This document shows, piece after piece, positions 1 to 6,512 of a stretch of 8,091 nucleotides of DNA (the stretch's first letter is position 1; the number at the start of each line of letters is the position of its first letter). The position numbers and the translations under genes were made by a program. Source of the stretch: Opitutaceae bacterium (GTDB taxonomy: Bacteria; Verrucomicrobiota; Verrucomicrobiia; Opitutales; Opitutaceae). The notes under the pieces are model-generated. The model ran no database searches and was not told where the DNA came from. It saw only the letters and a program-made list of their open reading frames with translations. The DNA lies in the NCBI GenBank assembly GCA_031282705.1, contig JAITDF010000739.1:1-8091 (forward strand), read 5' to 3'.

Positions 1-470
1 ACCAGGACAACCACCTGTGCAACCGGCAAATCTGCGAGGTGCCGCGGGTGAGCATGAGGCGCAGTCACCCTCACCAAGACAGCGTCCGATTGGACGGGAT
101 TCTTGCAAGCCATCGCGGAGTACTGGTGCGACGCCGAAAAATCACGCTGGTGCAGGACAATCTCAACACGCACACCGCCGGCCCGGTCCATGAGAGCCTG
201 CCGCCGGCGCGGGCGCGGGAGCTGCTGGAACGCTTTGAGTTTATATATACGCCCAAACATGGGAGCTGGTTGAACATGGCGGAAATAGAAATCAACAGCC
301 TGATCAAACAATGTCTGGACCGGCGCATTCCCGACATAGAGCAAATGCGTGCGGAGGTTGCCGCCTGGCAGCGACAGCGCAATGACGCCAACCAAGTCAT
401 GCGCTGGCGCTTCACCACTGATGACACCCGCATCAAACTCCACCGGCTTTATCCGACTATTGAAGGTTGA
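1..470 (+). pseudogene. IS630-family DDE transposase, 3' part, frame-disrupted
   Basis: The reading frame ending at the TGA at 468-470 encodes the catalytic C-terminal half of an IS630-type transposase. The second catalytic aspartate is in VQDNLNTHT (codon 156-158). The block YTPKHGSWLNMAEIE carries the catalytic glutamate, and QCLDRRIP plus the closing RIKLHRLYP are family hallmarks. The frame is open back to base 3, but the family-like sequence between about 61 and 141 is in another frame: bases 67-141 read TLTKTASDW...YWCDAEK, which leads directly into ITLVQDN if one A is added to the A-run at 137-141. That second frame has a stop at 55-57, so a further shift lies near 57-66. Two compensating indels within about 85 bases suggest a decayed copy. 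A -1 slip at the A-run is possible but would not explain the first shift. The first catalytic Asp lies upstream of the window. Confidence 0.8.
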
Positions 471-480
471 CTGGACACTA
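1..480 (+). mobile_element. Right end of an IS630-family insertion sequence (left part outside window)
   Basis: The segment consists almost entirely of IS630-type transposase coding sequence, which ends at 470. About 8 bases after that stop codon the sequence becomes the tail of an intact, unrelated symporter gene on the other strand, so the element boundary lies at about 478-480. The junction reads CTAG at 478-481. IS630-group elements are known to insert at TA, often inside CTAG, and to duplicate the TA. That makes T479-A480 the likely duplicated target (inference). The left terminus and its inverted repeat are not in the window, so the terminal repeat cannot be verified. Confidence 0.7.
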
Positions 481-2160
481 GCCCAGCCAGCAGGTGAAAT
501 AGGCATACACGCCGAGCACGATGCCGATGACGGCCAGCGAGCCGGCCACGTCAACCCAGTTCCAGCTGGCGCGGTTTTCCGCGCGCTGCCCCGGCGTGGT
601 GGAGCCGTAGGTGAGCCCGGCGATCTGCTCCGCGGGCGGCGGCGGCGCGAGCAGGGAAACCACGATCACCAGCGCAATGCTGAAGAGGAACAGCAGGCCG
701 GAAAAATAATAGCCGTTGTATTGGCCTATCGCATGCAGCACGCCGTCGCCGCCGAGCGCGCCGCTTTTGGCCAGCGTCTGGACCGTGAGCTTGGCCATGC
801 CCAGGATGAAGCCGGTGACGAGGCCGGCCAGCGCCCCGCGCGCATTGATGCGCCGGGAAAAAAGCCCGAGCAGGAACACCGCCGTGATCGGCGGCGCGAG
901 GAAGCTCTGCACGTTTTGCAGGTAGTCGTAGAGCCCCGTGTTGCCCTCGGAGATTTTTTTCATGATCGGTATCCAGATGATGCCGCACATGACCACCACC
1001 ACGGTGGCGAAACGGCCCACGCGCACCTGCTTCGCCCCGTCCGCGCCGGGAAACAGTTTGTTGTAAATGTCCACGGTGAACAGCGTCGCGCACGAGTTGA
1101 AGAGCGAGGCGAGCGACGACATGAGCGCGGAGATCAGCCCCGCCACGACGAGGCCGCGCACGCCCACCGGCAGGAGCGCCTGCACCATCGTGGCGAACAC
1201 GGCGTCGCCGAGGAGTTCGCCCGAGCCGCCGGTCTTGAGCGGGATGTGGATCAGGCCCCTCTGGTGCAGCGCGTAGCCGATCATGCCCGGTATCAGAAAA
1301 ATGAACACGGGCCAGAGTTTCAGGAAGCCGCCCCAGATGGCGCCGCGCCGCGCGTCGCGCAGGCTTTTGGCGGCGAGGGCGCGCTGCACGATGTATTGGT
1401 CGGTGCACCAATACCAGATGCCGATGACGGGCGAGGCGATCATGACGCCGAGCCAGGGGAAATTCGCGTCGGTGTTCGGGCGCCAGAGCGCGAACCTGCC
1501 GGCGGCGGGCTTTATCGTCGCGACCAGTTCGTCCCAGCCGCCGAGCGCGCGCAGGCCGACCCACGATATGATAAACGAGCCGAGCAGCAGGACGAAGGTT
1601 TGCGCCACCTCCGTATAGACAACGGCGCGCAGGCCGCCGAGCACCGTGTAGATGCCGGTGAGCACGACCGTCACAAACGCGCCGACCCAGAAGGCGTTTT
1701 CCGGCGAGCCGAAGGTGTCGGGCAGCAGCGTCTGGAACACCAGCGCGCCGGCATAGACGGTGACGGCGACCTTGGTGAAGACGTAGGCGATGAGGCTGAC
1801 GATGGAGAGCACCCAGCGGGTCTTGGCGTTGAAGCGGCGCTCCAGGAACTCGGGCATGGTGAACACGCCCGCGCGGTAGTAGAAGGGGACAAACACCCAG
1901 GCGAAGAGAATCATCACCCACGCGTGAAGCTCCCAGTGCGCCTGCGCCATGCCGTTGCTGGCGCCGGAGCCGGCGAGCCCCACGATGTGCTCGGAGCCGA
2001 TGTTGGAGGCGAAGAGCGAGCAGCCCACGACGAACCAGCCGATATGGCGGCCGGCGAGGAAATAGTCCGCCGGGCTTTTTTGCCTGAGCGAGGAGCGCCA
2101 GACGATGCCCGCGATGAGGCAGAAATAAACGCCGATTATAATCCAGTCGAGTGTGGTCAT
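478..2160 (-). CDS. Sodium/solute symporter, SSS family (SGLT-like)
   Basis: This is an inner-membrane Na+-coupled importer of the SSS family (TC 2.A.21), 560 aa, a normal length with about 14 hydrophobic segments. It begins MTTLDWIIIGVYF and resembles the Vibrio sugar transporter vSGLT. Matching blocks are SLFASNIGSEHIVG (51-61; the Asn matches a conserved sugar/Na+-site residue), QAHWELHAW (Glu77), FTMPEFLERRF (100-110), QYIVQRALAAK (255-265), GGFLKLWP (Lys281), LMSSLASLFNSCATLFTVDIY (346-366; the paired serines correspond to the Na2 site) and YDYLQNVQSFLAPP (411-424). The ATG at 2158-2160 is preferred. A longer frame reaching 2289 only translates intergenic repeats. No Shine-Dalgarno sequence precedes the ATG, where the upstream coding strand is C-rich. 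The stop codon TAG is at 478-480, on the boundary of the IS630 element. The gene lies 332 bases downstream of the large exported protein gene on the same strand. A sugar or sugar acid is the likely substrate, but Vibrio-type binding residues are only partly kept (see findings). Confidence 0.93.
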   Translation of the reverse strand: MTTLDWIIIGVYFCLIAGIVWRSSLRQKSPADYFLAGRHIGWFVVGCSLFASNIGSEHIVGLAGSGASNGMAQAHWELHAWVMILFAWVFVPFYYRAGVFTMPEFLERRFNAKTRWVLSIVSLIAYVFTKVAVTVYAGALVFQTLLPDTFGSPENAFWVGAFVTVVLTGIYTVLGGLRAVVYTEVAQTFVLLLGSFIISWVGLRALGGWDELVATIKPAAGRFALWRPNTDANFPWLGVMIASPVIGIWYWCTDQYIVQRALAAKSLRDARRGAIWGGFLKLWPVFIFLIPGMIGYALHQRGLIHIPLKTGGSGELLGDAVFATMVQALLPVGVRGLVVAGLISALMSSLASLFNSCATLFTVDIYNKLFPGADGAKQVRVGRFATVVVVMCGIIWIPIMKKISEGNTGLYDYLQNVQSFLAPPITAVFLLGLFSRRINARGALAGLVTGFILGMAKLTVQTLAKSGALGGDGVLHAIGQYNGYYFSGLLFLFSIALVIVVSLLAPPPPAEQIAGLTYGSTTPGQRAENRASWNWVDVAGSLAVIGIVLGVYAYFTCWLG

Positions 2161-2190
2161 GGGTGTGGGGAGGAGGTGGTTGGTTAAAGC

Positions 2191-2243
2191 GGCACGGGCA
2201 TATGGCGGACTGCCGGCCTCCGGCCTCGACGCCTGCCCGTGCC
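2191..2243. repeat. Inverted repeat, 10-bp perfect arms with inner hairpin
   Basis: GGCACGGGCA (2191-2200) is the exact reverse complement of TGCCCGTGCC (2234-2243). The 33-base interior holds a second hairpin, GCCGG-CCT-CCGGC (2212-2224). The structure starts 31 bases upstream of the symporter start codon on the minus strand. It would fold in the 5' leader of the symporter mRNA, or act as a barrier at the end of the preceding transcript. Confidence 0.6.
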
Positions 2244-2319
2244 TGTGCCCGCTTACGATGCGGATTTCCCCGCCGGCGGGAACGCCCATGTTACTTTACA
2301 GTCATGCCAGCCGCCGGCG

Positions 2320-2360
2320 CGCGCCCGGCCGGGCGCGGCGCAGACTCGCAAGTCCGCGCC
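2320..2360. repeat. 18-bp palindrome abutting a 10-bp-stem hairpin
   Basis: CGCGCCCGGCCGGGCGCG (2320-2337) is a perfect palindrome. It is followed directly by GGCGCAGACT-CGCA-AGTCCGCGCC (2337-2360). On the minus strand the latter folds into a 10-bp stem with one G-U pair and a 4-base loop. An A7 run follows at 2361-2367. On the minus strand this becomes T7 before the hairpin, not after it, so this is not a canonical intrinsic terminator. The compact form suggests a dispersed REP-like palindrome. Confidence 0.55.
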
Positions 2361-2492
2361 AAAAAAAGCCTTGCGCGTCCCCGCCTCCGCCCGCCCCCCG
2401 CCCTGCTTTTTCACCGATGTTGCGCGGAAGAAGCAGGCCCGCAACCAGGCGCGGGCGTTGAAGCCGGCCTGGAAGTCCGCGGCACGGCACGT

Positions 2493-5336
2493 TCAGCAGG
2501 CGTGACGACGGGCTGCCGGCGCGGGAGCGCGCCCGCCGGGCCGGCGGCGGCGGCGGGCAAGGAGGCGCGCGGCCCACAGGAGCGCCAGCATGGACGCCGG
2601 GCCGGACATGAGGGTGCCGCCGCCGCCACCGCCGCCACCGTCCCCGGCATTGGAATTGCCGGGGGGCGGGGATGCGGGATTGCCGGCCCCCGCCTTCGGG
2701 AGCGGATTCAAAACCAATGTGTCCACCCGGTTGTCATCGCCCAGGTCAACATGGCGAATCGCACCGTTGCCGCCATCCGCTATATAAAGGTTGCCCGCCG
2801 CGTCCAGCGCGAGGCCGGAGGGCAGATAAAAACGGGCGTCGGCGCCGCGGCCGTTGCGAAGCTCCGCGGCATGGGTTTCCGCCGGGGCGCCGGCCACGGT
2901 GGAGACCGACCCGGTTGACAAATCCACCGCCCGGATGGCGTGGTTCCCGCTGTCGGCCACAAAGAGCGTCCCGCCCGACACCGCCAGGCCGCGCGGCTGG
3001 CGGAACAGCGCCTGCGCGGCGTCCCCGTCCCGCCAGCCCGCGCCTCCCGCCACCCCCGCGAGCGTGCCGGCCGCCCAGCCGGAGCCGGCGCGCGCGAGCG
3101 TCCTGACCAGGTGGTTGTCCGCATCGGCTATATAAAGCACGGCGCCGGCCTCATCCAGGGCCAGCCCGCGCGGATTATTAAACGTGGAGAGGTTTCCGGG
3201 GCCGTCGTCCGCGCCGGCCCGGCCGGCTTCCCCGGCGATTGTCTCCACGCTTTCGCCGGGGCGGACCAGCCGGATGGCGTTGGTCTCGGAATCGGAAACG
3301 TATATATTCCCGTCCCCGTCGATCGCCAGGCCCGCGGGCCCCGCAAAACGGGCGGCGTCCGGCGTGCCGTCAAGGGTCTCGGAAGCCGCCCCCGGCCGGC
3401 CCGCGCAGACGCCGGTCCCGCCGCCCGCGGTCACGGTGCGGATGGCATTGTTCAGCCGGTCGGCGACATACAGGACATTGCCATGCGCCGCGAGCGCGGC
3501 GGGCGCGAAGAAACGCGCCGACGTCCCCGTGCCGCCGGTCGCGCCGGCGGTTTCCGGCGTCCCCGCAAACACGGCCGGAGCGCCGCTCCCGGAGGCGATG
3601 CCGGTGACGCGCTGGATGACATGCCGCGTCTCGTCGGCAATATAAAGCTCCCCCGCCGCATCAATATAAACCGCCGCCGGGCCGCCGAGGACGTCGGCCA
3701 TGACGGCGAGCGTGACGGCCGCGCTCACGGCCTCCGGGCCGGAGCCATTGCCGGCGCGGAAGCGGAACTGCCAGCCGGCGTTGTCCGCGCCCCCCGTGAT
3801 GGCCAGCGTTTTTCCGTCGCCGGAGATTGTATAATCGCCGCCGGGCTCCAGCGTGTTCCAGGCCCGCCCGTCCGTGGAAAACTCCCACGCGACCTCCGGC
3901 TCCGGATGGCCGGAGACCCCGGCGGTGAGACCGGCCTGCCCGCCGGCCACCGCGACCAGGGAGGGCGGGGGCGCGGTGATTGCGGGCGGCCTCCGGGTGT
4001 GAAACACTTCCGGGCTTTCCGCCTGCCCGAACGCCGTGCGCACCGTGACGCGCCCGCTGTCGGCCACGAGCGCGGGGACGGTCGCGTTTATCACGCCGGG
4101 GGAGTCCGCGGAGTAATCATGCCGGTCGAGCGGCAGCCCGCCGAAAAGCACGCCCTCGACTTTTATAAAACCGCCGCCGGCGATGGCCACCGCCCCGCCC
4201 GGGCTGAGCAGGGCCGGCGAAAGGCCGGTGATTTCGGGGACGGGCGCGTCCGTGTTGTCATCGCACGCAAAGGGCGCCGTGTTGCCATGCAGGTTGTAGC
4301 CGCCGCCGCCGTTGGCCGCGGCGTAGTTGCCGGACACGTTGAGCCGCGCGGTTTGCGTCGCATGGAAGCCGTGGTTGGCGTTGTTTTTGAAGATGTTGTT
4401 TATCACGTCAACCGACGTATTGTATAAATCCATGTATAATCCCGACGGGCGGCCGTCCTCCGCCGTGGCGTTTTCCCGCTGCCCGTTGAACGCGTTGTCC
4501 TCGATCAGCACGTTTTCAAATCCGCTGATGTAGCAGTTGTTCCGGAAATTGTTTTCCATTTTGTTTCCGGTGATGATCAGGTCGCGGGATTCCTGCCCGA
4601 TGGTCCTGGTTTCGCCGACGATCTTCAGGCCGCTGCCGGCCAGCGCGCCGGAGATTTCGCAACCGCTGATTCTCACCGCGCCAACCCGCCGCAGGTAAAG
4701 GTTGTGCCAGAGCGTGTGGGGGCCGTTGTGGTGGAGCCTGCAACCGGCCACCGTCAGGTTGGTCACGCCGCCGGCAAGCAGGCCGCAGGCGCAGTTTGTG
4801 ATTTCCACGGAATCAATCGTGATCGTGTCGTTGTAATAATTGCGGGAGGAGGATATGCGGATGCCGGCGACATTGGGTTTCAGCTCCAGCAGCTCCGCCT
4901 CGCTCCAATTCCCGTCCACGGTGAAGCCCCGCAGCACGATGTTGCGCAGGCCCTGGTCAACCGCCTCGATGACGGCGGTCGCGTCCCCGTCAACGCTTTC
5001 AAACGCGAACGGCGCGACGCGGCGCAGAATGGTTTTTCCGGCGCCCCGCCCGACCAGGCTCACGCCGGGTTTCAGCAGGACTTTGCCGCCGAGCAGATAG
5101 ACGCCCTCCGCCAGCATGACATCGCCGCCGCCGGCGGCGGACGCCGCCGCGATGGCGCGGTTGACCGCGTCGTCGCGGAAGCCGTCGGGGAAAAATTCGC
5201 GGCCCGACAGGCTGGCGGCGGCGGGGACGGGCGGCGAGGCGTATTGGGACTGCCCGGCGCCATAGGGCGCGGCGCGCAGCGGCGCCGGGAGCAGGACGCC
5301 GAGGGAGAACATTGTATATAAGACCGGGTGTTTCAT
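2493..5336 (-). CDS. Exported multidomain protein: beta-helix, IPT/TIG, Ig-like, NHL propeller, C-terminal anchor tail
   Basis: The protein has 947 aa. Residues 1-22 form a signal peptide (MKHPVLYTMFSLGVLLPAPLRA, cleavage likely after Ala22 or Ala23). Residues ~45-350 look like a right-handed parallel beta-helix of the pectate-lyase-like fold: FFPDGFRDDAVNRAI, then LAEGVYLL and GVSLVGRGAGKTIL, then Asn/Gly-rich rungs such as LIITGNKMENN and VINNIFKNNANHG. Residues ~367-446 resemble an IPT/TIG domain (PEITGLSPALLSPGG). Residues ~451-546 resemble an Ig-like domain (PPAITAPPPSLVAVAGGQAGL...WEFSTDG). Six NHL-type blades follow at ~549-578, 609-635, 663-691, 718-747, 777-804 and 836-864, with LYIAD/LYVAD and N-x-AIR signatures. 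The end is a Gly8 tract (900-907), a hydrophobic segment (909-926) and Arg5 (928-932), followed by 15 more residues. No catalytic site can be assigned, so it could be a lyase, a binding protein or an adhesin. The ATG at 5334-5336 gives the signal peptide; no Shine-Dalgarno sequence is seen. It is divergent from the LacI gene. Confidence 0.9.
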   Translation of the reverse strand: MKHPVLYTMFSLGVLLPAPLRAAPYGAGQSQYASPPVPAAASLSGREFFPDGFRDDAVNRAIAAASAAGGGDVMLAEGVYLLGGKVLLKPGVSLVGRGAGKTILRRVAPFAFESVDGDATAVIEAVDQGLRNIVLRGFTVDGNWSEAELLELKPNVAGIRISSSRNYYNDTITIDSVEITNCACGLLAGGVTNLTVAGCRLHHNGPHTLWHNLYLRRVGAVRISGCEISGALAGSGLKIVGETRTIGQESRDLIITGNKMENNFRNNCYISGFENVLIEDNAFNGQRENATAEDGRPSGLYMDLYNTSVDVINNIFKNNANHGFHATQTARLNVSGNYAAANGGGGYNLHGNTAPFACDDNTDAPVPEITGLSPALLSPGGAVAIAGGGFIKVEGVLFGGLPLDRHDYSADSPGVINATVPALVADSGRVTVRTAFGQAESPEVFHTRRPPAITAPPPSLVAVAGGQAGLTAGVSGHPEPEVAWEFSTDGRAWNTLEPGGDYTISGDGKTLAITGGADNAGWQFRFRAGNGSGPEAVSAAVTLAVMADVLGGPAAVYIDAAGELYIADETRHVIQRVTGIASGSGAPAVFAGTPETAGATGGTGTSARFFAPAALAAHGNVLYVADRLNNAIRTVTAGGGTGVCAGRPGAASETLDGTPDAARFAGPAGLAIDGDGNIYVSDSETNAIRLVRPGESVETIAGEAGRAGADDGPGNLSTFNNPRGLALDEAGAVLYIADADNHLVRTLARAGSGWAAGTLAGVAGGAGWRDGDAAQALFRQPRGLAVSGGTLFVADSGNHAIRAVDLSTGSVSTVAGAPAETHAAELRNGRGADARFYLPSGLALDAAGNLYIADGGNGAIRHVDLGDDNRVDTLVLNPLPKAGAGNPASPPPGNSNAGDGGGGGGGGTLMSGPASMLALLWAARLLARRRRRPGGRAPAPAARRHAC

Positions 5337-5405
5337 GGATGCAAAATCATGGATGCGAGGGCGCGGCGCGGGCGGGCGCGGGGTGAAAGGTGGCGGACAA
5401 TGCGC

Positions 5406-5433
5406 TTGCGTAAAGGCGCCGCCATCTTACACT
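5406..5433 (+). promoter_or_regulatory. Weak candidate promoter for the LacI-family gene
   Basis: TTGCGT (5406-5411) and TACACT (5428-5433) are spaced 16 bases apart and match the sigma-70 consensus at 3 and 4 of 6 positions. The -10-like hexamer lies inside the palindrome at 5426-5439. Transcription from here would begin close to the ATG at 5445 and give an almost leaderless mRNA. The match is weak, and it is listed only because nothing better is present in the 108-base divergent region. Confidence 0.2.
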
Positions 5434-5439
5434 GGTAAG
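5426..5439. promoter_or_regulatory. Candidate LacI-family operator (palindrome CTTAC-N4-GTAAG)
   Basis: CTTAC (5426-5430) and GTAAG (5435-5439) are perfect inverted arms around ACTG. The site is 5 bases upstream of the LacI gene start and about 90 bases upstream of the start of the divergent exported-protein gene. It is AT-richer than its surroundings. LacI-family proteins bind short palindromes as dimers and often regulate themselves and a divergent neighbour. The assignment rests on position and symmetry only. The 4-base spacer without a central CG is not the commonest LacI-family form. Confidence 0.45.
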
Positions 5440-5444
5440 CAAAA

Positions 5445-6512
5445 ATGCCCGTCCCGCCCCGCATCGTTTCCATGCGCGACATCGCCGCCAAGGCGGGGGT
5501 TTCCCATGCGACCGTCTCTATGGCGCTCAGGGACGCCCCCGGCGTTTCCGTCGCGCGCCGGGAGGAAATCCGGAGGCTGGCGGAGGACATGGGCTACCGG
5601 CCCGATCCACTGCTCCAGCAGCTCGCCGCCTACCGCCGCTCCCGCAGGGAGACGCGGATCGAGTCATGCATCGCGTGGCTGAACGACTGGGAGCCCGCCG
5701 GGAATTATCATAAATACCGCGAGTATGCCTGCTATTGGGAAGGGGCGCGCGCGGGCGCGGAAAGCCTGGGCTACCGGCTGGAGGAGTTTTTGCTTAGAAA
5801 ACAATCCCCCGGCCCGGAGCGGCTGCTGCGGATGTTGCGCGCGCGCGGCATCCGCGGCGTGTTGATTCCGCCGCACCGGACCGTGTTCGGCTACGCGGAA
5901 TGCGACTGGGGCGGGTTCAGCGTGGTGAAGATCGGGTTTTCCGTCCCCGCGCTGCGCACGCATCTTGTCACCAGCGACCAATACGCCGGCGGCGGGCTGG
6001 CGGCCCGCCGCATGCTCGGCGCCGGGCACAGGCGGATCAGCCTTGTCGGCACCAGCATCCTTGAGCGGCACACCCGGGGGAATTTCACCGCCGCGTTTCT
6101 GCGGGTGCGCGACCAGGCGGTCCCGCCGGCCGCTCGCATCCCGCCTTTGTTTTTGGAAAAGGAGGATGCCGCCGCCAGGAAACAATTCTCCCTGTGGTTG
6201 AAAAAACACCGCCCCACCGCGCTGCTTTTTTCGCCCTCATGGCTGCCGTCGTGGATCAAGGAACTGGGGCTGGCGGTGCCGGACGACATCGCGCTGGGGG
6301 CCATAAGCATGCTGGACGGCCTGCCGGTGGACAGCGGCCTCGACCAATTCCCGGTGGAAGTGGGCCGGGCCGCGGTGGAGCTGCTGGCGAGCCTGGTCGG
6401 CACCCGTGATTTCGGAATCCCCGAGCACCCGCGCTGCCTGTTGATCGAGCCGCGCTGGGCAAGCGGCACGACCCTGCCCGAACCGTGCGCGGCCCGCCGG
6501 CAGAAAAAGTAG
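5445..6512 (+). CDS. LacI-family transcriptional regulator
   Basis: The protein has 355 aa, typical for the family. The N-terminal helix-turn-helix is clear: SMRDIAAKAGVSHATVSMAL (9-28), followed by GYRPDPLLQQLAAYRR (50-65) where the hinge helix should be. The rest is a periplasmic-binding-protein-like effector domain. It includes RGIRGVLIPP (134-143), LVTSDQYAGGGLAARRMLGAGHRRISLVG (174-202), RPTALLFSPSW (256-266), VPDDIALGAISML (278-290) and the closing PRCLLIEPRWASGTTL (329-344). The ATG at 5445 is used. An internal ATG at 5472 would also leave the HTH intact, and neither has a Shine-Dalgarno sequence. The gene is divergent from the exported-protein gene, so it probably represses that gene, and perhaps the symporter, in response to a sugar. 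The effector is unknown. The hinge lacks the usual Ala-Arg-x-Leu pattern. Confidence 0.93.
   Translation: MPVPPRIVSMRDIAAKAGVSHATVSMALRDAPGVSVARREEIRRLAEDMGYRPDPLLQQLAAYRRSRRETRIESCIAWLNDWEPAGNYHKYREYACYWEGARAGAESLGYRLEEFLLRKQSPGPERLLRMLRARGIRGVLIPPHRTVFGYAECDWGGFSVVKIGFSVPALRTHLVTSDQYAGGGLAARRMLGAGHRRISLVGTSILERHTRGNFTAAFLRVRDQAVPPAARIPPLFLEKEDAAARKQFSLWLKKHRPTALLFSPSWLPSWIKELGLAVPDDIALGAISMLDGLPVDSGLDQFPVEVGRAAVELLASLVGTRDFGIPEHPRCLLIEPRWASGTTLPEPCAARRQKK

Larger units (their letters stand above)
2161..2492. other. Non-coding spacer between exported-protein gene and symporter gene
   Basis: These 332 bases separate two genes on the minus strand. I find no credible gene here. Short open frames on both strands lack family resemblance, and their apparent peptides come from palindromic repeats. 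The spacer contains a 10-bp inverted repeat (2191-2243), an 18-bp palindrome (2320-2337), a 10-bp-stem hairpin (2337-2360) and an A7 run (2361-2367). The A-run is on the wrong side to make the hairpin a terminator for the minus-strand gene. No good -35/-10 pair for the symporter was recognised. The spacer must hold either that promoter or a processing/leader region if the two genes are co-transcribed. Confidence 0.6.

Noticed and set aside
349..2187. Long plus-strand open frame (612 codons) opposite the symporter
   Set aside because: It is the antisense of a strongly recognisable transporter, is rich in Arg/His/Glu/Ala as expected for a GC-rich shadow frame, and matches no family.
2161..2289. 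N-terminal extension of the symporter by 43 residues
   Set aside because: The extension reads through the intergenic inverted repeat and has no family resemblance; the ATG at 2158-2160 leads straight into the first membrane segment.
2290..2308. Second copy of the LacI operator upstream of the symporter
   Set aside because: TTACTTTACAGTCATG shares only short TTAC/TTACA pieces with CTTAC-N4-GTAAG and lacks matching symmetric arms.
2337..2367. Hairpin plus T/A-run as an intrinsic terminator
   Set aside because: On the minus strand the T7 run precedes the stem, and on the plus strand the run is A7; neither orientation gives stem followed by U-run.
2618..2640. Trinucleotide repeat expansion (GCC/ACC units)
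   Set aside because: It simply encodes the Gly8 linker before the C-terminal hydrophobic segment, with mixed glycine codons.
2940..4427. Long plus-strand open frame (495 codons) opposite the exported protein
   Set aside because: It is a shadow of the NHL, Ig-like, IPT/TIG and late beta-helix coding sequence; its composition is that of complementary GC-rich codons.
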